This document shows, in pieces, positions 19,484 through 30,992 of a stretch of 64,000 nt of DNA. The stretch's first letter is position 1, and each line of letters begins with the position of its first letter. Source of the stretch: Mycobacterium sp. (GTDB lineage: Bacteria; Actinomycetota; Actinomycetes; Mycobacteriales; Mycobacteriaceae); the NCBI RefSeq assembly GCF_002863225.1, contig NZ_PKEK01000025.1:62001-126000 (forward strand). Direction: 5' to 3'. The position numbers and the translations under genes are program-made. The notes beneath the pieces are model-generated. The model was not told the DNA's origin. It searched no databases and saw only the letters and a program-made list of their open reading frames with translations.

Positions 19484-20392
19484 TTACCGCGAGGCCGACT
19501 CGGCGAGGTCTACTCCGGCGAGCAGGTCGGTCTCCCAGCCGTGCTCGTTCCGGTCGCCGGCGGAGCCACTCGCCAGGATGTAGTGCTCCTGCCCCACGAT
19601 CGGCAGCGCGATGTTGTTCGACAACGCCAGACTGCGCCCGGTGGGCCCCACGGTGAGCTGGGTGGCGTGCGCCCGCAACGCGGCGATCTTCGCCGGTAGA
19701 GCATCCGGGTCGTCGATCACGGCGTCGATCTCGTCGTCGGGATAGCCCAGCCCGCCGAAGTCGCCGTCCGGTGGCGGGACGATCCATTCGTCGCGCAGAT
19801 CGCCGGGGCCCAGCGCGTCCCAGCCCGCGACGAATGCGCTGCGGGCGATGACTGTCCAGTAGAACTTCGGCACCGACCAGGGCTGCCCGGGATGGTCGTC
19901 ACCGCTGTCGGCAGCGGCCACCGCAGCGGCCGTGACCACGTGTGCCTGGATGTGGTCGGGGTGGCCGTAACCGCCGTTGGGGTCGTAGGTCACCACGACG
20001 TGCGGGCGCATCTCGCGGATGATCGCGACCAGCGCGCCGACGGCCTCGCGCTGGTCGGCGTCGCTGAACCGCTGCCGACCGCGCGCCTCGCTGCCGACCA
20101 TGCCCGAATCACGCCACCGGCCCGGGCCGCCGAGGTAGACCGGGCCCTCGAGGCCGAGCTCCCGCAGCGCGGCGGTCAGCTCGCCGATCCGGTAGCCGCC
20201 GAGCTGGTCGGCGTGATCCACGGCCAGTTGCGCCCACTGGTCGCCGATGACCTCGCCCTCCTCGCCGAGCGTGCACGTGACGACCCGCACCTGCGCTCCG
20301 CGCGCGACGTAGTGGGCGATCGTGACACCGTTGGTGATGGTCTCGTCGTCGGGATGGGCATGCACGAACAGCAGCCGCGGAGTCTGGAGCAT
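19484..20392 (-). CDS. mshB: GlcNAc-Ins deacetylase of mycothiol synthesis
   Basis: This 302-residue zinc deacetylase removes acetate from 1-O-(2-acetamido-2-deoxy-glucosyl)-myo-inositol, the second dedicated step toward mycothiol. The zinc and catalytic motif HAHPDDE sits at residues 11-17 (His13 and Asp16 as ligands, Asp15 as base). The third ligand region is [31 protein letters not shown] and the C-terminal [10 protein letters not shown]...[11 protein letters not shown] are family-specific. I chose ATG 20392 (MLQTPRLLF), matching Rv1170; the frame stays open upstream. It is divergent from the TetR gene at 20522 and is followed closely by the Rv1171-like membrane protein. Confidence 0.94.
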   Translation of the reverse strand: MLQTPRLLFVHAHPDDETITNGVTIAHYVARGAQVRVVTCTLGEEGEVIGDQWAQLAVDHADQLGGYRIGELTAALRELGLEGPVYLGGPGRWRDSGMVGSEARGRQRFSDADQREAVGALVAIIREMRPHVVVTYDPNGGYGHPDHIQAHVVTAAAVAAADSGDDHPGQPWSVPKFYWTVIARSAFVAGWDALGPGDLRDEWIVPPPDGDFGGLGYPDDEIDAVIDDPDALPAKIAALRAHATQLTVGPTGRSLALSNNIALPIVGQEHYILASGSAGDRNEHGWETDLLAGVDLAESASR

Positions 20393-20521
20393 GGCACGCA
20401 CCCTACTCGCGCGCTGCGCGGCAAAGGATTTCGCGATCGAAACTTCTGAGCTGCGAAAACAGTGGGTTGACCGGCAAAGGCCGGTCCAGGCGAAAGGCAC
20501 GACGCTGGCTACTATCTTGAG

Positions 20522-21118
20522 ATGGGACAGCAGACGGTGCCGGCCGGGGCAATAGTCCGCACCCGCCGTAGAGGCAAGCAGCTCGAGGATGCCCTCTACG
20601 ATGCGACGCTGGCTGAGTTGGCGGCCGTCGGCTACGGCGGTCTGACCATGGAAGGCATTGCCGCGCGGGCGCGGACCGGCAAGGCCGCGCTGTATCGGCG
20701 GTGGTCCAGCAAGCACGACCTGGTGCAGGCGGCCCTGCTGTACGCGCTACCGCCGCTGCCCGAGCCGCGGGCGGACCGATCGGCGCGGGAGAATTTGCTG
20801 GCCGTTCTCAACGCGCACTGCGATGTGGTGTCCGGCAAGACCGCGTTTCCCGGCTTGGGCAGCCTGCAACAACTGCTGCACGAGCCGGAGTTGCGGGCGA
20901 TCTTCACCGACGCGGTGGTCGCACCCCGGCTGCGGATCACCGAATCGATCCTGCAGGCCGGTGCGGACAACGGTGAAATCGACGCCGACACGATGACGCC
21001 GTACACCGCCCGGGTGGGGACCGCGCTGGTCAACCAGCAGATGTTGCTGACCGGCGCGCCGCCGAACAAGCGGCAGTTGGCCCAGATCGTCGATACCGTG
21101 CTGCCGCATTCGACCTGA
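20522..21118 (+). CDS. TetR/AcrR-family regulator (Rv1167c-like position)
   Basis: This 198-residue regulator has an N-terminal TetR helix-turn-helix (residues ~20-65: [50 protein letters not shown]) and a TetR_C-type ligand domain. It is divergent from mshB and convergent with lpqW. The position matches Rv1167c. Its target is likely itself and perhaps mshB (inference). A hairpin at 21163-21195 follows. Confidence 0.87.
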   Translation: MGQQTVPAGAIVRTRRRGKQLEDALYDATLAELAAVGYGGLTMEGIAARARTGKAALYRRWSSKHDLVQAALLYALPPLPEPRADRSARENLLAVLNAHCDVVSGKTAFPGLGSLQQLLHEPELRAIFTDAVVAPRLRITESILQAGADNGEIDADTMTPYTARVGTALVNQQMLLTGAPPNKRQLAQIVDTVLPHST

Positions 21119-21162
21119 TTGCCGGTGTAACGCAAGCTGCTGCGCGAATGGCCCGAGATGCC

Positions 21163-21195
21163 GAAGGCGGGCCGCCCCCTGGTCGGTCCGCCTTC
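21163..21195. terminator. hairpin between convergent tetR and lpqW
   Basis: GAAGGCGG (21163-21170) pairs with CCGCCTTC (21188-21195), and GCCG with CGGT extends the stem to about 12 bp, leaving a 9-base loop. It lies 45 bases after the tetR stop and before the lpqW stop on the other strand. It has no U-tract. Confidence 0.55.
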
Positions 21196-21313
21196 CGCGT
21201 CCCGGCTGGTGGCTGAACCGTTGCGTCGAACAGTACCTGAGGGCTTTCTTAACGACCGAGGTTCACGACGATTGCCCGACAGATGAAACGGCATTGCGGG
21301 GCTGGTCCAGGGC

Positions 21314-23173
21314 TTATTGCGCCGTCTTCACCCATTGTCCGGCGTCGCCGACGATCCCGACCGGAACCGCACCGGACAGGCTGACGTTCTGCACGCTCGG
21401 GCCGGCCCCGACGATCGTGGTGTCCTGCAGGATCGGCAGAACCGTGGCCATCTCCCAGAGTCGCGGCTCAGCCGCGTTCACCACGTCGTTGATGTCCCTG
21501 GTGCCGGCCAGCGCGGCGTCGATGTCGGCCTGGATGCTGTGGTCGCAGATTCCGGTCAGGTTCGACGGCGCCTGCACCAGCGCGCCGGGGTCCTGTGCGT
21601 GCGAGGGTGGTGTCGAGGTGGCCGCGGTCGGTGTCGTCGCGGGGGCGGGCTTGCCGGCGGTCGCCGAGGACGATGTCGACGCCGCGGCGGTGGACACCGC
21701 GGTGGCCTCCAGCGCCGGGCAGCCGAAGCGGGATGCCAGCAGCGTCGCCAGGTTGCCGCCGGCCTCGCTCCAGCCGACCAGGGCGTCGACCCGGTTGTTG
21801 ACCAGCGCCTCGCGGTAGAGCGCGACCGGGTCGAGCGCCAGCACAGTCGCTCCGATGCCGACGTTGCGCAACTGGTCGGCGGCGGTGTTCGCCACGGCCT
21901 GCGAGGTCGGGTCGTTGGCGGCGACGCCGATCACCAGCGTCAGCTCTTTGCCGTCCTTGGTCACGTGGCCGCGGCTGTTCTCCGGCGTCGCGTTGTCGCT
22001 GTCGATCTGGTAGCCCGCCGACTCCAGCAGACCCAGCGCCGCGGTGCGGGTCAGCGCCGGCGGCGCCGTCGGCACGTACCCGGGATCGCTGGGCGACCGG
22101 ATCTGCGCCTGGTCCAGGCTGACGGTGTTGTCGCTGCCGGCCCCGACCGCGGCGAGCAGGTCGACGTCGAGCAGCCCCAGGATCGCCTTGCGCACCTGCC
22201 CGTCGGCCAGTTTCGCCACGTTGGCCCGCAGTGTCAGCTGCATGGCCCGCGGCGTCATGATCCGGGCGGTCCGCACGTCCGGGATCGCCGACAGCTGCGC
22301 GAAAGCCGCTGAGCCGCCGTGGACCTGGGCCACCTGGGTGTCGCCGTTGCGGACCGAGTCGGCCAGCGCGGCGGGCGCGCCGGCCCGGCGGAACAACACC
22401 AGATCCGGTTTGGCGGGCGGTCCCCAGTAGCGGTCGTTACGGGCCAGGAGGAGCTCGTCGCGCTGGGGGTCGATCGACTCGACCCGGAACTGGCCGCCGG
22501 TCACCGGGAGGGCCCGGGCCAGCCCGGCCGGGAAGCCGCCCGGTACGTCCTTGACGATGTGCGCCGGCAGGATGTTGTTGAACAGTTCGCGCCAGGCCGG
22601 GTAGGGCCGGGCGAAGGTGACGACGGCCTGCTTGCCGCCGTCGATCGACTGCACCCCGGTGATCAGGTCATAACCGGCCGGGTCGACCACGCCGGGCTGA
22701 CCGACCATCTGACGCCACAGGTACCAGAAGTCGTCGGCCGCGATCGGGGCGTTGTCGGTCCACTGCGCCTCCGGCCGGATCTTGTAGGTGACCGTGAACG
22801 GGTTCTCGTTGGTCACCTCGGCCGACTTGAGCAGCGTCGGGTCCATCTCCCAGCGGGATCCCGTCGGCGTGTTCGGGTCGGCCACCGGGCGGAAGGCGCT
22901 GGGCAGCACCAGAGCGCTCACAGCGGCGTTGACGGCCGAAAGATCGGACAGCAGATGGGGATTGAAGCCGGCGCCGATCGAGTCGATGCCCATGATGATC
23001 TGCGTCCTGCGCTGCGGCGGAGGGGCTGTGCTGCGCGCGGTCGCGGTGCTCTGCGGCGCAGGGGGCGGACTGACGGCGCAACCGCCGATTGCCAACAGCG
23101 AAACCAGCATGCCGGCGGTCGCGCGGACGCGGCGGACTCGGTTCGGCACGCCCCACAGGGTATCGGCAAGCAT
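21314..23173 (-). CDS. lpqW: lipoprotein LpqW, regulator of PIM/LAM synthesis
   Basis: This 619-residue lipoprotein resembles a peptide-binding protein (SBP family 5) and matches M. tuberculosis LpqW (Rv1166). A signal peptide ends in the lipobox LLAIGGC, followed by a Pro/Thr-rich linker. Conserved blocks include [40 protein letters not shown] and [20 protein letters not shown]. In mycobacteria LpqW controls the flow of PI-mannosides into lipoarabinomannan by acting with PimE. pimE itself lies 7 kb away in this window. A variable Ala/Thr/Ser-rich insert (near residues 500-540) is the most divergent part. The frame opens at ATG 23173; a GTG a few codons later would fit remembered homologues (VPNRVRRV). 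Confidence 0.93.
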   Translation of the reverse strand: MLADTLWGVPNRVRRVRATAGMLVSLLAIGGCAVSPPPAPQSTATARSTAPPPQRRTQIIMGIDSIGAGFNPHLLSDLSAVNAAVSALVLPSAFRPVADPNTPTGSRWEMDPTLLKSAEVTNENPFTVTYKIRPEAQWTDNAPIAADDFWYLWRQMVGQPGVVDPAGYDLITGVQSIDGGKQAVVTFARPYPAWRELFNNILPAHIVKDVPGGFPAGLARALPVTGGQFRVESIDPQRDELLLARNDRYWGPPAKPDLVLFRRAGAPAALADSVRNGDTQVAQVHGGSAAFAQLSAIPDVRTARIMTPRAMQLTLRANVAKLADGQVRKAILGLLDVDLLAAVGAGSDNTVSLDQAQIRSPSDPGYVPTAPPALTRTAALGLLESAGYQIDSDNATPENSRGHVTKDGKELTLVIGVAANDPTSQAVANTAADQLRNVGIGATVLALDPVALYREALVNNRVDALVGWSEAGGNLATLLASRFGCPALEATAVSTAAASTSSSATAGKPAPATTPTAATSTPPSHAQDPGALVQAPSNLTGICDHSIQADIDAALAGTRDINDVVNAAEPRLWEMATVLPILQDTTIVGAGPSVQNVSLSGAVPVGIVGDAGQWVKTAQ

Positions 23174-23276
23174 TCCGGTGGCTCCCCAGGTCTATTCGCC
23201 GCGAGCGTCACGCCACGGCGAGATCTCGGTTGATTTCTCGCCGCGACGTTCCGTTCGCGGGCCGTCAGCAGCCGTC

Positions 23277-23394
23277 AGCCGCGCTCTCGGGGCCGACTCC
23301 TCAGCGCGGCTCGTACTTCGCCGCTTGATCGTCGTCAGCCGGGCTCTCGGGGCCGACTCCTCAGCGCGGCTCGTACCTCGCCGCTTGATCGTCG

Positions 23395-23400
<6 letters not shown>
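23277..23400. repeat. 60-bp tandem duplication at the 3' end of typA, each unit with a hairpin
   Basis: 23281-23340 and 23341-23400 are direct 60-base copies differing at two positions. Each contains AGCCGCGCT...AGCGCGGCT, a 9-bp inverted repeat with a 17-base loop (first copy 23277-23285 with 23303-23311; second copy has one mismatch). The second copy contains the typA stop codon (23395-23397). A doubled terminator is the simplest explanation. Confidence 0.8.
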
Positions 23401-25284
<1,884 letters not shown>

Positions 25285-25347
25285 GTCGTGAATTGTCGCA
25301 GCGGAGGACACCAATCGCGAAAACGCGACCTGTATACAAGAGGTCAC

Positions 25348-25515
25348 GTGAAGTTCGAAAAGTACGCGACGGCAAAGCCGAAGAAAAAGTGCTGCCGTTC
25401 CAAGCCACGCTGCAAGCGCTGCCCGCTGGTGTTGCACAAGGTGCAGAAGGCGGAGCGCAGCGGTGTCGACGGCAAGGAATTGCAGAAGGTGTTCAAGCGC
25501 GCCCGAAAGGCGTGA
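25348..25515 (+). CDS. 55-residue Cys/Lys-rich conserved small protein
   Basis: A GTG start after CAAGAGGTCAC opens a short frame, VKFEKYATAKPKKKCCRSKP, then RCKRCPLVLHKVQKAER and a basic tail ending FKRARKA. The CC-x5-C-x2-C cluster next to Lys/Arg blocks suggests a small zinc-binding, RNA- or ribosome-associated protein (inference). It is divergent from typA, only 63 bases from the typA start, so the two probably share a promoter region. I recall similar short proteins in other actinobacteria but no assigned function. Confidence 0.65.
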   Translation: MKFEKYATAKPKKKCCRSKPRCKRCPLVLHKVQKAERSGVDGKELQKVFKRARKA

Positions 25516-25864
25516 CGAGCTGGGGTTTTGGCGGCCCCGAAACAAGCAGCCCCGGTTACCGTCGCCGGGCCGCGCCGGGCGGTCGGCAGTGCGCCTGAGG
25601 GGCTCGGCGCTCTAGCACCGGCCCGGCGACACCGGAACAGGCTTGGCGCAGACCAGGCGTCTGCCTGCAGGGCGCGTCACGCGACCGGCAGGCGTGGGTG
25701 TGCCGCAAGTCACCCCGAGAGCCGGACTGCCGGTCCATCCGCCGGCATCCCGGATCCCAAAGTGTAGGAAAAACCCTTATTGATCGGCCGGCGATGCTCA
25801 CACATGATTGCTATCTGACGCTCAGCTTTTTCTAAGCTGATCACATCGCCGCCGAAGGATTCCC
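25516..25864. other. 349-base gap before the secreted protein gene
   Basis: No convincing gene was found; short frames on both strands here have no recognisable sequence. The right-hand end becomes AT-richer (around 25765-25850) and looks like a promoter zone. It contains a small inverted repeat TCAGCT/AGCTGA (25822-25827 and 25835-25840) about 25 bases before the start codon of the next gene, a possible operator. GAAGGA precedes the ATG. Confidence 0.5.
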
Positions 25865-26911
25865 ATGTCGAGGTCTCTCCGTCGCACGCTGCTCGCCCTG
25901 ACCACCACCGCCGGCGGGTTACTCGCCGCGGTGTCGTCGTCGGCCCTCGCCAGCGCCGATGAGTGGACGATCAGTCCAGGGGACTTTCCAGCGCAGATCA
26001 TCTCGGAAGCCGGAATGCCGCCGCTGTATCAGGACGTACTCGAACAGGGCACATTCCTTCTGGTAGACCGGCCCGGGGCGGAAGACTACGTAGCGGCTTA
26101 TGTCCCTGGTTTGCTGAGCTCCACCAACATGGACGGCATAACCAACGAGGATTTTGTGGCCAGTGGCCCGGGAAGTCTCAATGGTGACATCGTCGTTCCC
26201 AGCCACTCGGTGATCGACATAACGACGGTCGGCAATTTCGAGAACATCTACGTCGACCTTCCCGGACTCGGAACGAACGGCGCGAACGAGATCACCGACA
26301 CGCTGGTCACTCCGTTCGGAAATATCAACGTTCCCACCGCATTTGACGCCGCCGCCTTCGGCAGCACCTCGCTTCCCGAAGCGGTATCCGCAGAGGCCGC
26401 CGCGGCTTCTCCAGCTGCCGACATACCGTTCCTTGCCGGGGACCCCGGTTTCAGCGTCGCACCCGACCCGGAAGACGGCCCGTGGGAGATCACCTCGACC
26501 ACCGGGCTGGCGCCCTTCTATACGACGGTCGAGGAGCAGGGCAGCTTCGTCGTCAACCAGGGCGCAGTCTTCGGGAACGCCAGCTACTTCTCCGACATGT
26601 TCGGGGACCACAACGTGCTGTTCGACCGGGTCTACAACGGCGACGTGGCGCAAGTCATCGACCAATTCAACTTCGGCTCGTCGGGCTTTGAGAACGTCTA
26701 CAGCGATGTCGTCGGCGGGGCACCTGACGGCAGTAACGCGATCACCGACACGTTCGTAACGCCGTTCGGTGACTTCAGCATTCCGACCCTGTACGACGCC
26801 GCCGCCGTCTTCGATGCCGGCAACTTCGCACCGGCGGCGGCAACCGACTGGGTCTCCGCGCTGGACGCCGACTGGTCCACGCTTGTCACCGACTTCGGAG
26901 CGCTGTTCTAA
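25865..26911 (+). CDS. secreted mycobacterial protein with an internal duplication
   Basis: This 348-residue protein has a Sec-type signal peptide (MSRSLRRTLLALTTTAGG, then an Ala/Ser-rich segment cut near ASA-DE). The mature part holds two similar halves of about 130-150 residues: NFENIYVDLPG...NEITDTLVTPFGNINVPT in the first and GFENVYSDVVG...NAITDTFVTPFGDFSIPT in the second, each followed by DAAA. It contains no cysteine in the mature part and is acidic. I do not recognise a named family, but the style is typical of mycobacterial exported proteins. It stands alone and is convergent with the membrane-protein gene at 26918, whose stop lies 6 bases away. Confidence 0.8.
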   Translation: MSRSLRRTLLALTTTAGGLLAAVSSSALASADEWTISPGDFPAQIISEAGMPPLYQDVLEQGTFLLVDRPGAEDYVAAYVPGLLSSTNMDGITNEDFVASGPGSLNGDIVVPSHSVIDITTVGNFENIYVDLPGLGTNGANEITDTLVTPFGNINVPTAFDAAAFGSTSLPEAVSAEAAAASPAADIPFLAGDPGFSVAPDPEDGPWEITSTTGLAPFYTTVEEQGSFVVNQGAVFGNASYFSDMFGDHNVLFDRVYNGDVAQVIDQFNFGSSGFENVYSDVVGGAPDGSNAITDTFVTPFGDFSIPTLYDAAAVFDAGNFAPAAATDWVSALDADWSTLVTDFGALF

Positions 26912-26917
26912 AGCGCC

Positions 26918-27988
26918 TCAGGGGTATTCGAGCAACATCAGCACGGACGGCCTGGCCGGGAAGTCGGCGAGGTTGAATCCGTAGTACCGCCGCTGGTTGG
27001 CGGTGATCTGCTCGACCACCCGGCCGTGGGCCTCGATGTGGTTGTCACGGACCTTCTTCAGCACACCGACCAGGTCGGGTACTGACAGCGACTCCGCGAG
27101 AAGCAGTGCATCACCGCCGTTTTCGAGTTGCACCAGAACACCGGCACCGGAGAAATTGGTGCCGCCCCGTCCACCGCCACCCCTGGGCCACCACACCGGC
27201 TGGCCGGCGAGCGTGCCGCGCAGTCGGAAGTACTGGCCGTCGTGGCCGGTCCCGTCGTCGGCTGTCAGCACCGGCAGCCGATCGATGGTGCGCAGTTCGT
27301 CCCACCACATGTACGCGATCGGGATGCCGCCGATCGCGTAGATCATGATCAGCAGCATCAGCACGGGCTTCCACGCGACCTCCCACCCGAGTCGTTGCTG
27401 CGACATCTTAAGGTCGGTGGCCTGCACCGCGAGTTCTGCTCTGCCCCAACGGAATACATACCACGACAACAACCGGGCCAGCGCTATCAGCGCCAGCAGG
27501 CACAGCCCGACGGTTCCGGCGACGCGGAAGTAGAAGGAATTGCCACCGTGGTTCTCGGTGGCCCAGAGCATGACCACCGGGATCGGGGCGGTGAGCAGAC
27601 CCAGCAGAATGTAGGACGGGTGGCTGGTCAGGTAGGTGTACTGCACCGACCACGCCTGGTTGCCCCCGTAGACCGTGGCATCGCCGATGTCGGCCCGGAC
27701 GGTAGGTGTCCAGGTGTCCGTCTTGACCCGCGGGCGGATCAGGCTCTTGAAGAAGAAGAACCCGAACACCACCCCGACCGCCAACGCCGCCCAGTCGCCG
27801 CCGTCGAGCGACTCGCCAGTGCCGGGCACCCCCCACGCGCCGCGGGCGTCGATGATCGAGGAGATGAAGAACATCACCGGCATCACGAAGAACAGCTCGA
27901 TGAGCCACATCTGGACGAGCTGAGGGATGCGCGAACCGATGCGGTCGAACGCGAGAATGCCCTGCCAGATGAACCGCAGCACCCTCAT
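26918..27988 (-). CDS. membrane protein of unknown function
   Basis: This 356-residue protein has about five to six membrane segments (LVQMWLIELFFVMPVMFFIS, AALAVGVVFGFFFF, ILLGLLTAPIPVVMLW, VGLCLLALIALARLLSW, PVLMLLIMIYAIGGIPIAYM). A C-terminal soluble domain of ~120 residues includes GQYFRLRGTLAGQPVWWPRG and ends HGRVVEQITANQRRYYGFNL. I do not recognise the family. It starts at ATG 27988 and is upstream-adjacent to mutT2 on the same strand (54 bases from the mutT2 stop), so it might be co-transcribed with it. Confidence 0.75.
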   Translation of the reverse strand: MRVLRFIWQGILAFDRIGSRIPQLVQMWLIELFFVMPVMFFISSIIDARGAWGVPGTGESLDGGDWAALAVGVVFGFFFFKSLIRPRVKTDTWTPTVRADIGDATVYGGNQAWSVQYTYLTSHPSYILLGLLTAPIPVVMLWATENHGGNSFYFRVAGTVGLCLLALIALARLLSWYVFRWGRAELAVQATDLKMSQQRLGWEVAWKPVLMLLIMIYAIGGIPIAYMWWDELRTIDRLPVLTADDGTGHDGQYFRLRGTLAGQPVWWPRGGGGRGGTNFSGAGVLVQLENGGDALLLAESLSVPDLVGVLKKVRDNHIEAHGRVVEQITANQRRYYGFNLADFPARPSVLMLLEYP

Positions 27989-28042
27989 GGACCCGACACG
28001 ATAATCTGCGTCGGCCGCTCATGGGTGCGACTTCGACTCGCT

Positions 28043-28432
28043 CTAAAGCGAACTCAGAAGCTGCATCAGCGTCGGCAGGAAGGCCCGGTCGGCGGGCACC
28101 CAGTCGACGTCGTGCAGTTCATTGGCCGACACCCAGCGCAGCGCGGCGTGATCGTGCGGTTGTGGTTCGCCGGAAACGAGCGAGGCCGCATACGCCCGCA
28201 ACGTCATTGTCTCGCTGAGCTCGACGTCGCCGAGCTGCGGGCCGACCACGACGTCGACACCGAGTTCCTCGGCGAGTTCGCGGGCCAGCGCCTCCGGCTC
28301 GGTCTCCCCTGCTGCCACCTTGCCACCAGGCAGCTCCCATCGACCGGCCACTCCGGGCGGCCGAACACGCTGCGCGATCAGCAGCTTCGAGTCCACGACG
28401 ATCGCTCCGGCGACCACGATCTGGTTGACCAT
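28043..28432 (-). CDS. mutT2: Nudix hydrolase MutT2
   Basis: This 129-residue enzyme matches MutT2 (Rv1160). The Nudix box is intact: [20 protein letters not shown] then ELGV (G-x5-E-x7-R-E-x2-E-E-x-G). [18 protein letters not shown] and the C-terminal [10 protein letters not shown] are family features. It hydrolyses oxidised or methylated nucleotides (8-oxo-dGTP, 5-methyl-dCTP) and keeps them out of DNA. I chose ATG 28432 ([12 protein letters not shown]). It is divergent from the pterin dehydratase, with 26 bases between start codons, so the two share one compact promoter region. Confidence 0.92.
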   Translation of the reverse strand: MVNQIVVAGAIVVDSKLLIAQRVRPPGVAGRWELPGGKVAAGETEPEALARELAEELGVDVVVGPQLGDVELSETMTLRAYAASLVSGEPQPHDHAALRWVSANELHDVDWVPADRAFLPTLMQLLSSL

Positions 28433-28458
28433 CGCGGCCGACGGTATACGGTCGAAAG

Positions 28459-28743
28459 ATGGCTGTGTTATCGGATGACCAAGTAGATGCCGCACTGCCG
28501 GAGCTCAACGGGTGGGAACGCAAGGACGGCGCGCTGCGCAGGTCGGTCGAATTTCCGGCATTTTTGGCCGGAATCGAAGCTGTTCGCCGGGTGGCCGAGC
28601 GCGCCGAGGAGAAAGATCATCATCCCGACATCGACATCCGTTGGCGGACGGTGACTTTCGCGCTGGTGACGCACTCCGACGGAGGCATCACCGAGAAGGA
28701 CTTGGCGCTGGCACACGACATCGACGCGATTATCGCGGAGTAG
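28459..28743 (+). CDS. 4a-hydroxytetrahydrobiopterin dehydratase (PCD/DCoH-like)
   Basis: This 94-residue protein has the full pterin-4a-carbinolamine dehydratase fold: the helix [20 protein letters not shown] and the catalytic motif [12 protein letters not shown] (two adjacent His and a downstream one), then [18 protein letters not shown]. It corresponds to Rv1159A. The usual role is recycling tetrahydropterin, but no pterin hydroxylase is visible here, so its real substrate is uncertain. It overlaps the 3' end of pimE by 14 bases in convergent orientation. Confidence 0.9.
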   Translation: MAVLSDDQVDAALPELNGWERKDGALRRSVEFPAFLAGIEAVRRVAERAEEKDHHPDIDIRWRTVTFALVTHSDGGITEKDLALAHDIDAIIAE

Positions 28744-30055
28744 CCGAACGCTTCCTGCTGGCCGCGACCCAGCCCAGGGTGGCCAGGGTTGCGACGATGT
28801 AGACCAGCCCGCCCCAGGCCTGGTACCACGGACGGCCGTTCTGCCAGATGCTCGGCTGCGCGAAACTCAGCAGCCAGGGCACCCCGACGACGAGTAACAC
28901 CAACCAGGTCCAGCCGAGAATCCGCGCGCCGCGGCGCTCCGACAGCGGACCGTGAAGAAGCCATATCATCAAGGGCACCAGCCACACCCAGTGATGTGTC
29001 CAGGAAATCGGCGAGAGCAGCAAGCCGAACAGTTCGACGATCAGCAGCCGTCCGAGCCGGTCCGGCCGATCCGGGTCGACGTTCATCGCCCGCCACGCCA
29101 GCACGGAAAGTATTGCCGTGATGGCGATTCCGATCAACACGGCCGGGTTGTAGCCCGAGTCGTGACCGTAGATCCGGCAGATCGCGCCGCGCCACGACTG
29201 GTTGAAGATCGTGCAGATCGGCCCGACTCGATCGGTCTTGCGGATCAAATCGGTGAAGTAGTAGCGGGTTTGGTCGCCGACCACCAACGCCGACAACGCA
29301 ATCGTGGCCAGGAAGACGACACCGGAGAACACCGCGGTCCCCCACCGCCGGGCCCCGACGAAATACAGTCCCCCGATCGCCGGTGTCAGTTTCACCCCCG
29401 CCGCCGTCCCCAGCAACAGGCCGGACAACCACCAGCGGGCGCTGAACACCGCGGCCAAGGTGGCCAGCGCCAACACGACATTGATCTGCCCGTAGTCGAA
29501 TGTGCTGCGGAGCGGTTCGAGCCAGATCGCGATGCCCGTCCACAACATCGCCAGCCGGTGCCCCTCGCCGGCGGCGACACCCAGTAGCCGCTGGCTGATC
29601 CGCACCACCCCGTACAGCGCGGCCATTGTGCCGATGGTCCAACAGAACGCCACCACGCCGAACGGCAGGAAGTGCAGCGGATAGAAGACCACCGCGGCAA
29701 ACGGCGGGTAGGTGAACGGCAGCGGGAAGTCCGGCGTCTGGTCGGCGTAGACGTAGCGGTAGAGGTCACCCGGATGGTCGATCATGGCTGATCCGCCGAC
29801 GTAGACGTGCAGGTCGACGAAGTTGGCCCCGTTGGGCACCAGATATGTCCAGGCCAGCCGGGCCAGGACGCTCACGATCAGAATCAGCGGCCCGACCGTC
29901 TCGACGGAGAGCGCGGGGCGGCGGCGGGGGATTGCCGCCGGAGCGGCCGAGGTGGTGTCGATCTGCACGACTCTATCGCCGGGCCCGACACGCAGGGCCG
30001 TCCCGCTATCAGCTCGCTCGGTAACCGGGACCGCTCGGTTCAATAACGGTCGCAT
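28730..30055 (-). CDS. pimE: polyprenol-phosphate-mannose-dependent mannosyltransferase PimE
   Basis: This ~441-residue GT-C glycosyltransferase matches PimE (Rv1159). It adds an alpha-1,2-mannose to PI-mannoside Ac1PIM4 at the outer face of the membrane, committing it to polar PIMs. About ten hydrophobic helices alternate with loops. The catalytic loop motif after the first helix is conserved ([18 protein letters not shown] with the essential Asp), followed by [39 protein letters not shown] is also typical. I chose ATG 30055 ([11 protein letters not shown]); a GTG at 30082 would place the palindrome at 30066-30085 inside the gene, which is less likely. Confidence 0.93.
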   Translation of the reverse strand: MRPLLNRAVPVTERADSGTALRVGPGDRVVQIDTTSAAPAAIPRRRPALSVETVGPLILIVSVLARLAWTYLVPNGANFVDLHVYVGGSAMIDHPGDLYRYVYADQTPDFPLPFTYPPFAAVVFYPLHFLPFGVVAFCWTIGTMAALYGVVRISQRLLGVAAGEGHRLAMLWTGIAIWLEPLRSTFDYGQINVVLALATLAAVFSARWWLSGLLLGTAAGVKLTPAIGGLYFVGARRWGTAVFSGVVFLATIALSALVVGDQTRYYFTDLIRKTDRVGPICTIFNQSWRGAICRIYGHDSGYNPAVLIGIAITAILSVLAWRAMNVDPDRPDRLGRLLIVELFGLLLSPISWTHHWVWLVPLMIWLLHGPLSERRGARILGWTWLVLLVVGVPWLLSFAQPSIWQNGRPWYQAWGGLVYIVATLATLGWVAASRKRSATPR

Positions 30056-30065
30056 AAATGCCACA

Positions 30066-30085
30066 CGTGTCACTCGAGTCACACG
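30066..30085. promoter_or_regulatory. 20-bp interrupted palindrome in the pimE promoter gap
   Basis: CGTGT-c-ACTCGAGT-c-ACACG is symmetrical except for one mismatched pair. It lies between the divergent starts of pimE (30055) and the Ala/Pro-rich secreted protein (30141). Its size and symmetry fit a dimeric regulator; no candidate is identified. Confidence 0.45.
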
Positions 30086-30140
30086 AGTTTTAGGCGGATC
30101 GTCTGCGGCGAGGACTTGTCATCGAGATTCAGGGAGAGTC

Positions 30141-30920
30141 ATGTCAACTGTTCGGACCTTCGTACGAGCCACCGCCGTTGTGGCGGGCTCGTCGGCAGCG
30201 TTGCTCCTGGGGGGCTTGATGGGCACCGCCCACGCCGACCCGGCTCCGGTGCCGGCACCCGACATCAGCCAGCAGCTCGTCGGCACCGCGGCCGCCGCGC
30301 CGCAGCTGCTGCAGAGCGTCGCCGGCGCACTGGGTGGCCAGCCGGCCACGCCACCGCCCCTGGCCAGCGCCGCGATCAAGATGCCGCAGACGCCTGCCGC
30401 CGCCACCCCGGGCGCCGGCTCGTCGCTGCTGCCCGGCCTGGCGTCACCGGCTCCGGCCGCGACGTCCACCTCCGGCCTGGGCATTCCCGGTCTGACCACT
30501 CCGGCTCCCGCCGCGACGTCCACCTCCGGCCTGGGCATTCCCGGTCTGACCACTCCGGCTCCCGCGGCGACGACGACACCGGGACTCAGCCTTCCGGGCC
30601 TGACTCCGGCTCCGGCCGCTGCCGCGCCCGCGTCCCCGGCTGGGATGCTGCCGCAGGCCCAGCTGAACCTGCCGCAGATTCCGGGGATGCCGTTCCCGCT
30701 GCCGCAGCAGGTCTCGCTGCCCGGTGACCTGACCTCGCTGATCGGCGGCGGATCGCCGTTCAGCAGTGGGCTCGCGTCGGCGGCCAGCCTGCCCGCGGCT
30801 GCCGCACCCGCGGCAACCCTGCCGTTGACGGCGGCGCCGGCAACACTGCCGCTGGCGACCGCACCTGTGCTGCCCGCGACGGCCGGCGCGTCGCTGTTCC
30901 CGGTTTCCGCCCTGCCCTGA
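30141..30920 (+). CDS. Ala/Pro-rich secreted protein (Rv1158c-like)
   Basis: This 259-residue protein has a clear signal peptide (MSTVRTFVRATAVVAGSSAA, ending TAHA-DP) and a low-complexity mature chain rich in Ala, Pro, Leu and Thr. An 18-residue unit SGLGIPGLTTPAPAATST is repeated twice almost exactly, with a third degenerate copy (PGLSLPGLTPAPAAA); the DNA is also directly repeated over about 54 bases near 30450-30560. AGGGAGAG precedes the ATG. Position next to pimE and the following gene matches Rv1158c. The function is unknown; a cell-wall-associated role is plausible. Confidence 0.85.
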   Translation: MSTVRTFVRATAVVAGSSAALLLGGLMGTAHADPAPVPAPDISQQLVGTAAAAPQLLQSVAGALGGQPATPPPLASAAIKMPQTPAAATPGAGSSLLPGLASPAPAATSTSGLGIPGLTTPAPAATSTSGLGIPGLTTPAPAATTTPGLSLPGLTPAPAAAAPASPAGMLPQAQLNLPQIPGMPFPLPQQVSLPGDLTSLIGGGSPFSSGLASAASLPAAAAPAATLPLTAAPATLPLATAPVLPATAGASLFPVSALP

Positions 30921-30992
30921 CCGAGCGACCGGCCGGCTAGCGCCCCTGTGCGCTAGCCGGCCACCACAAACTTCGACGACCGGGAGGACACC

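Noticed and set aside
25528..25801. short open frames on both strands in the gap before the secreted protein
   Set aside because: Arg/Pro-rich shadows without recognisable sequence.
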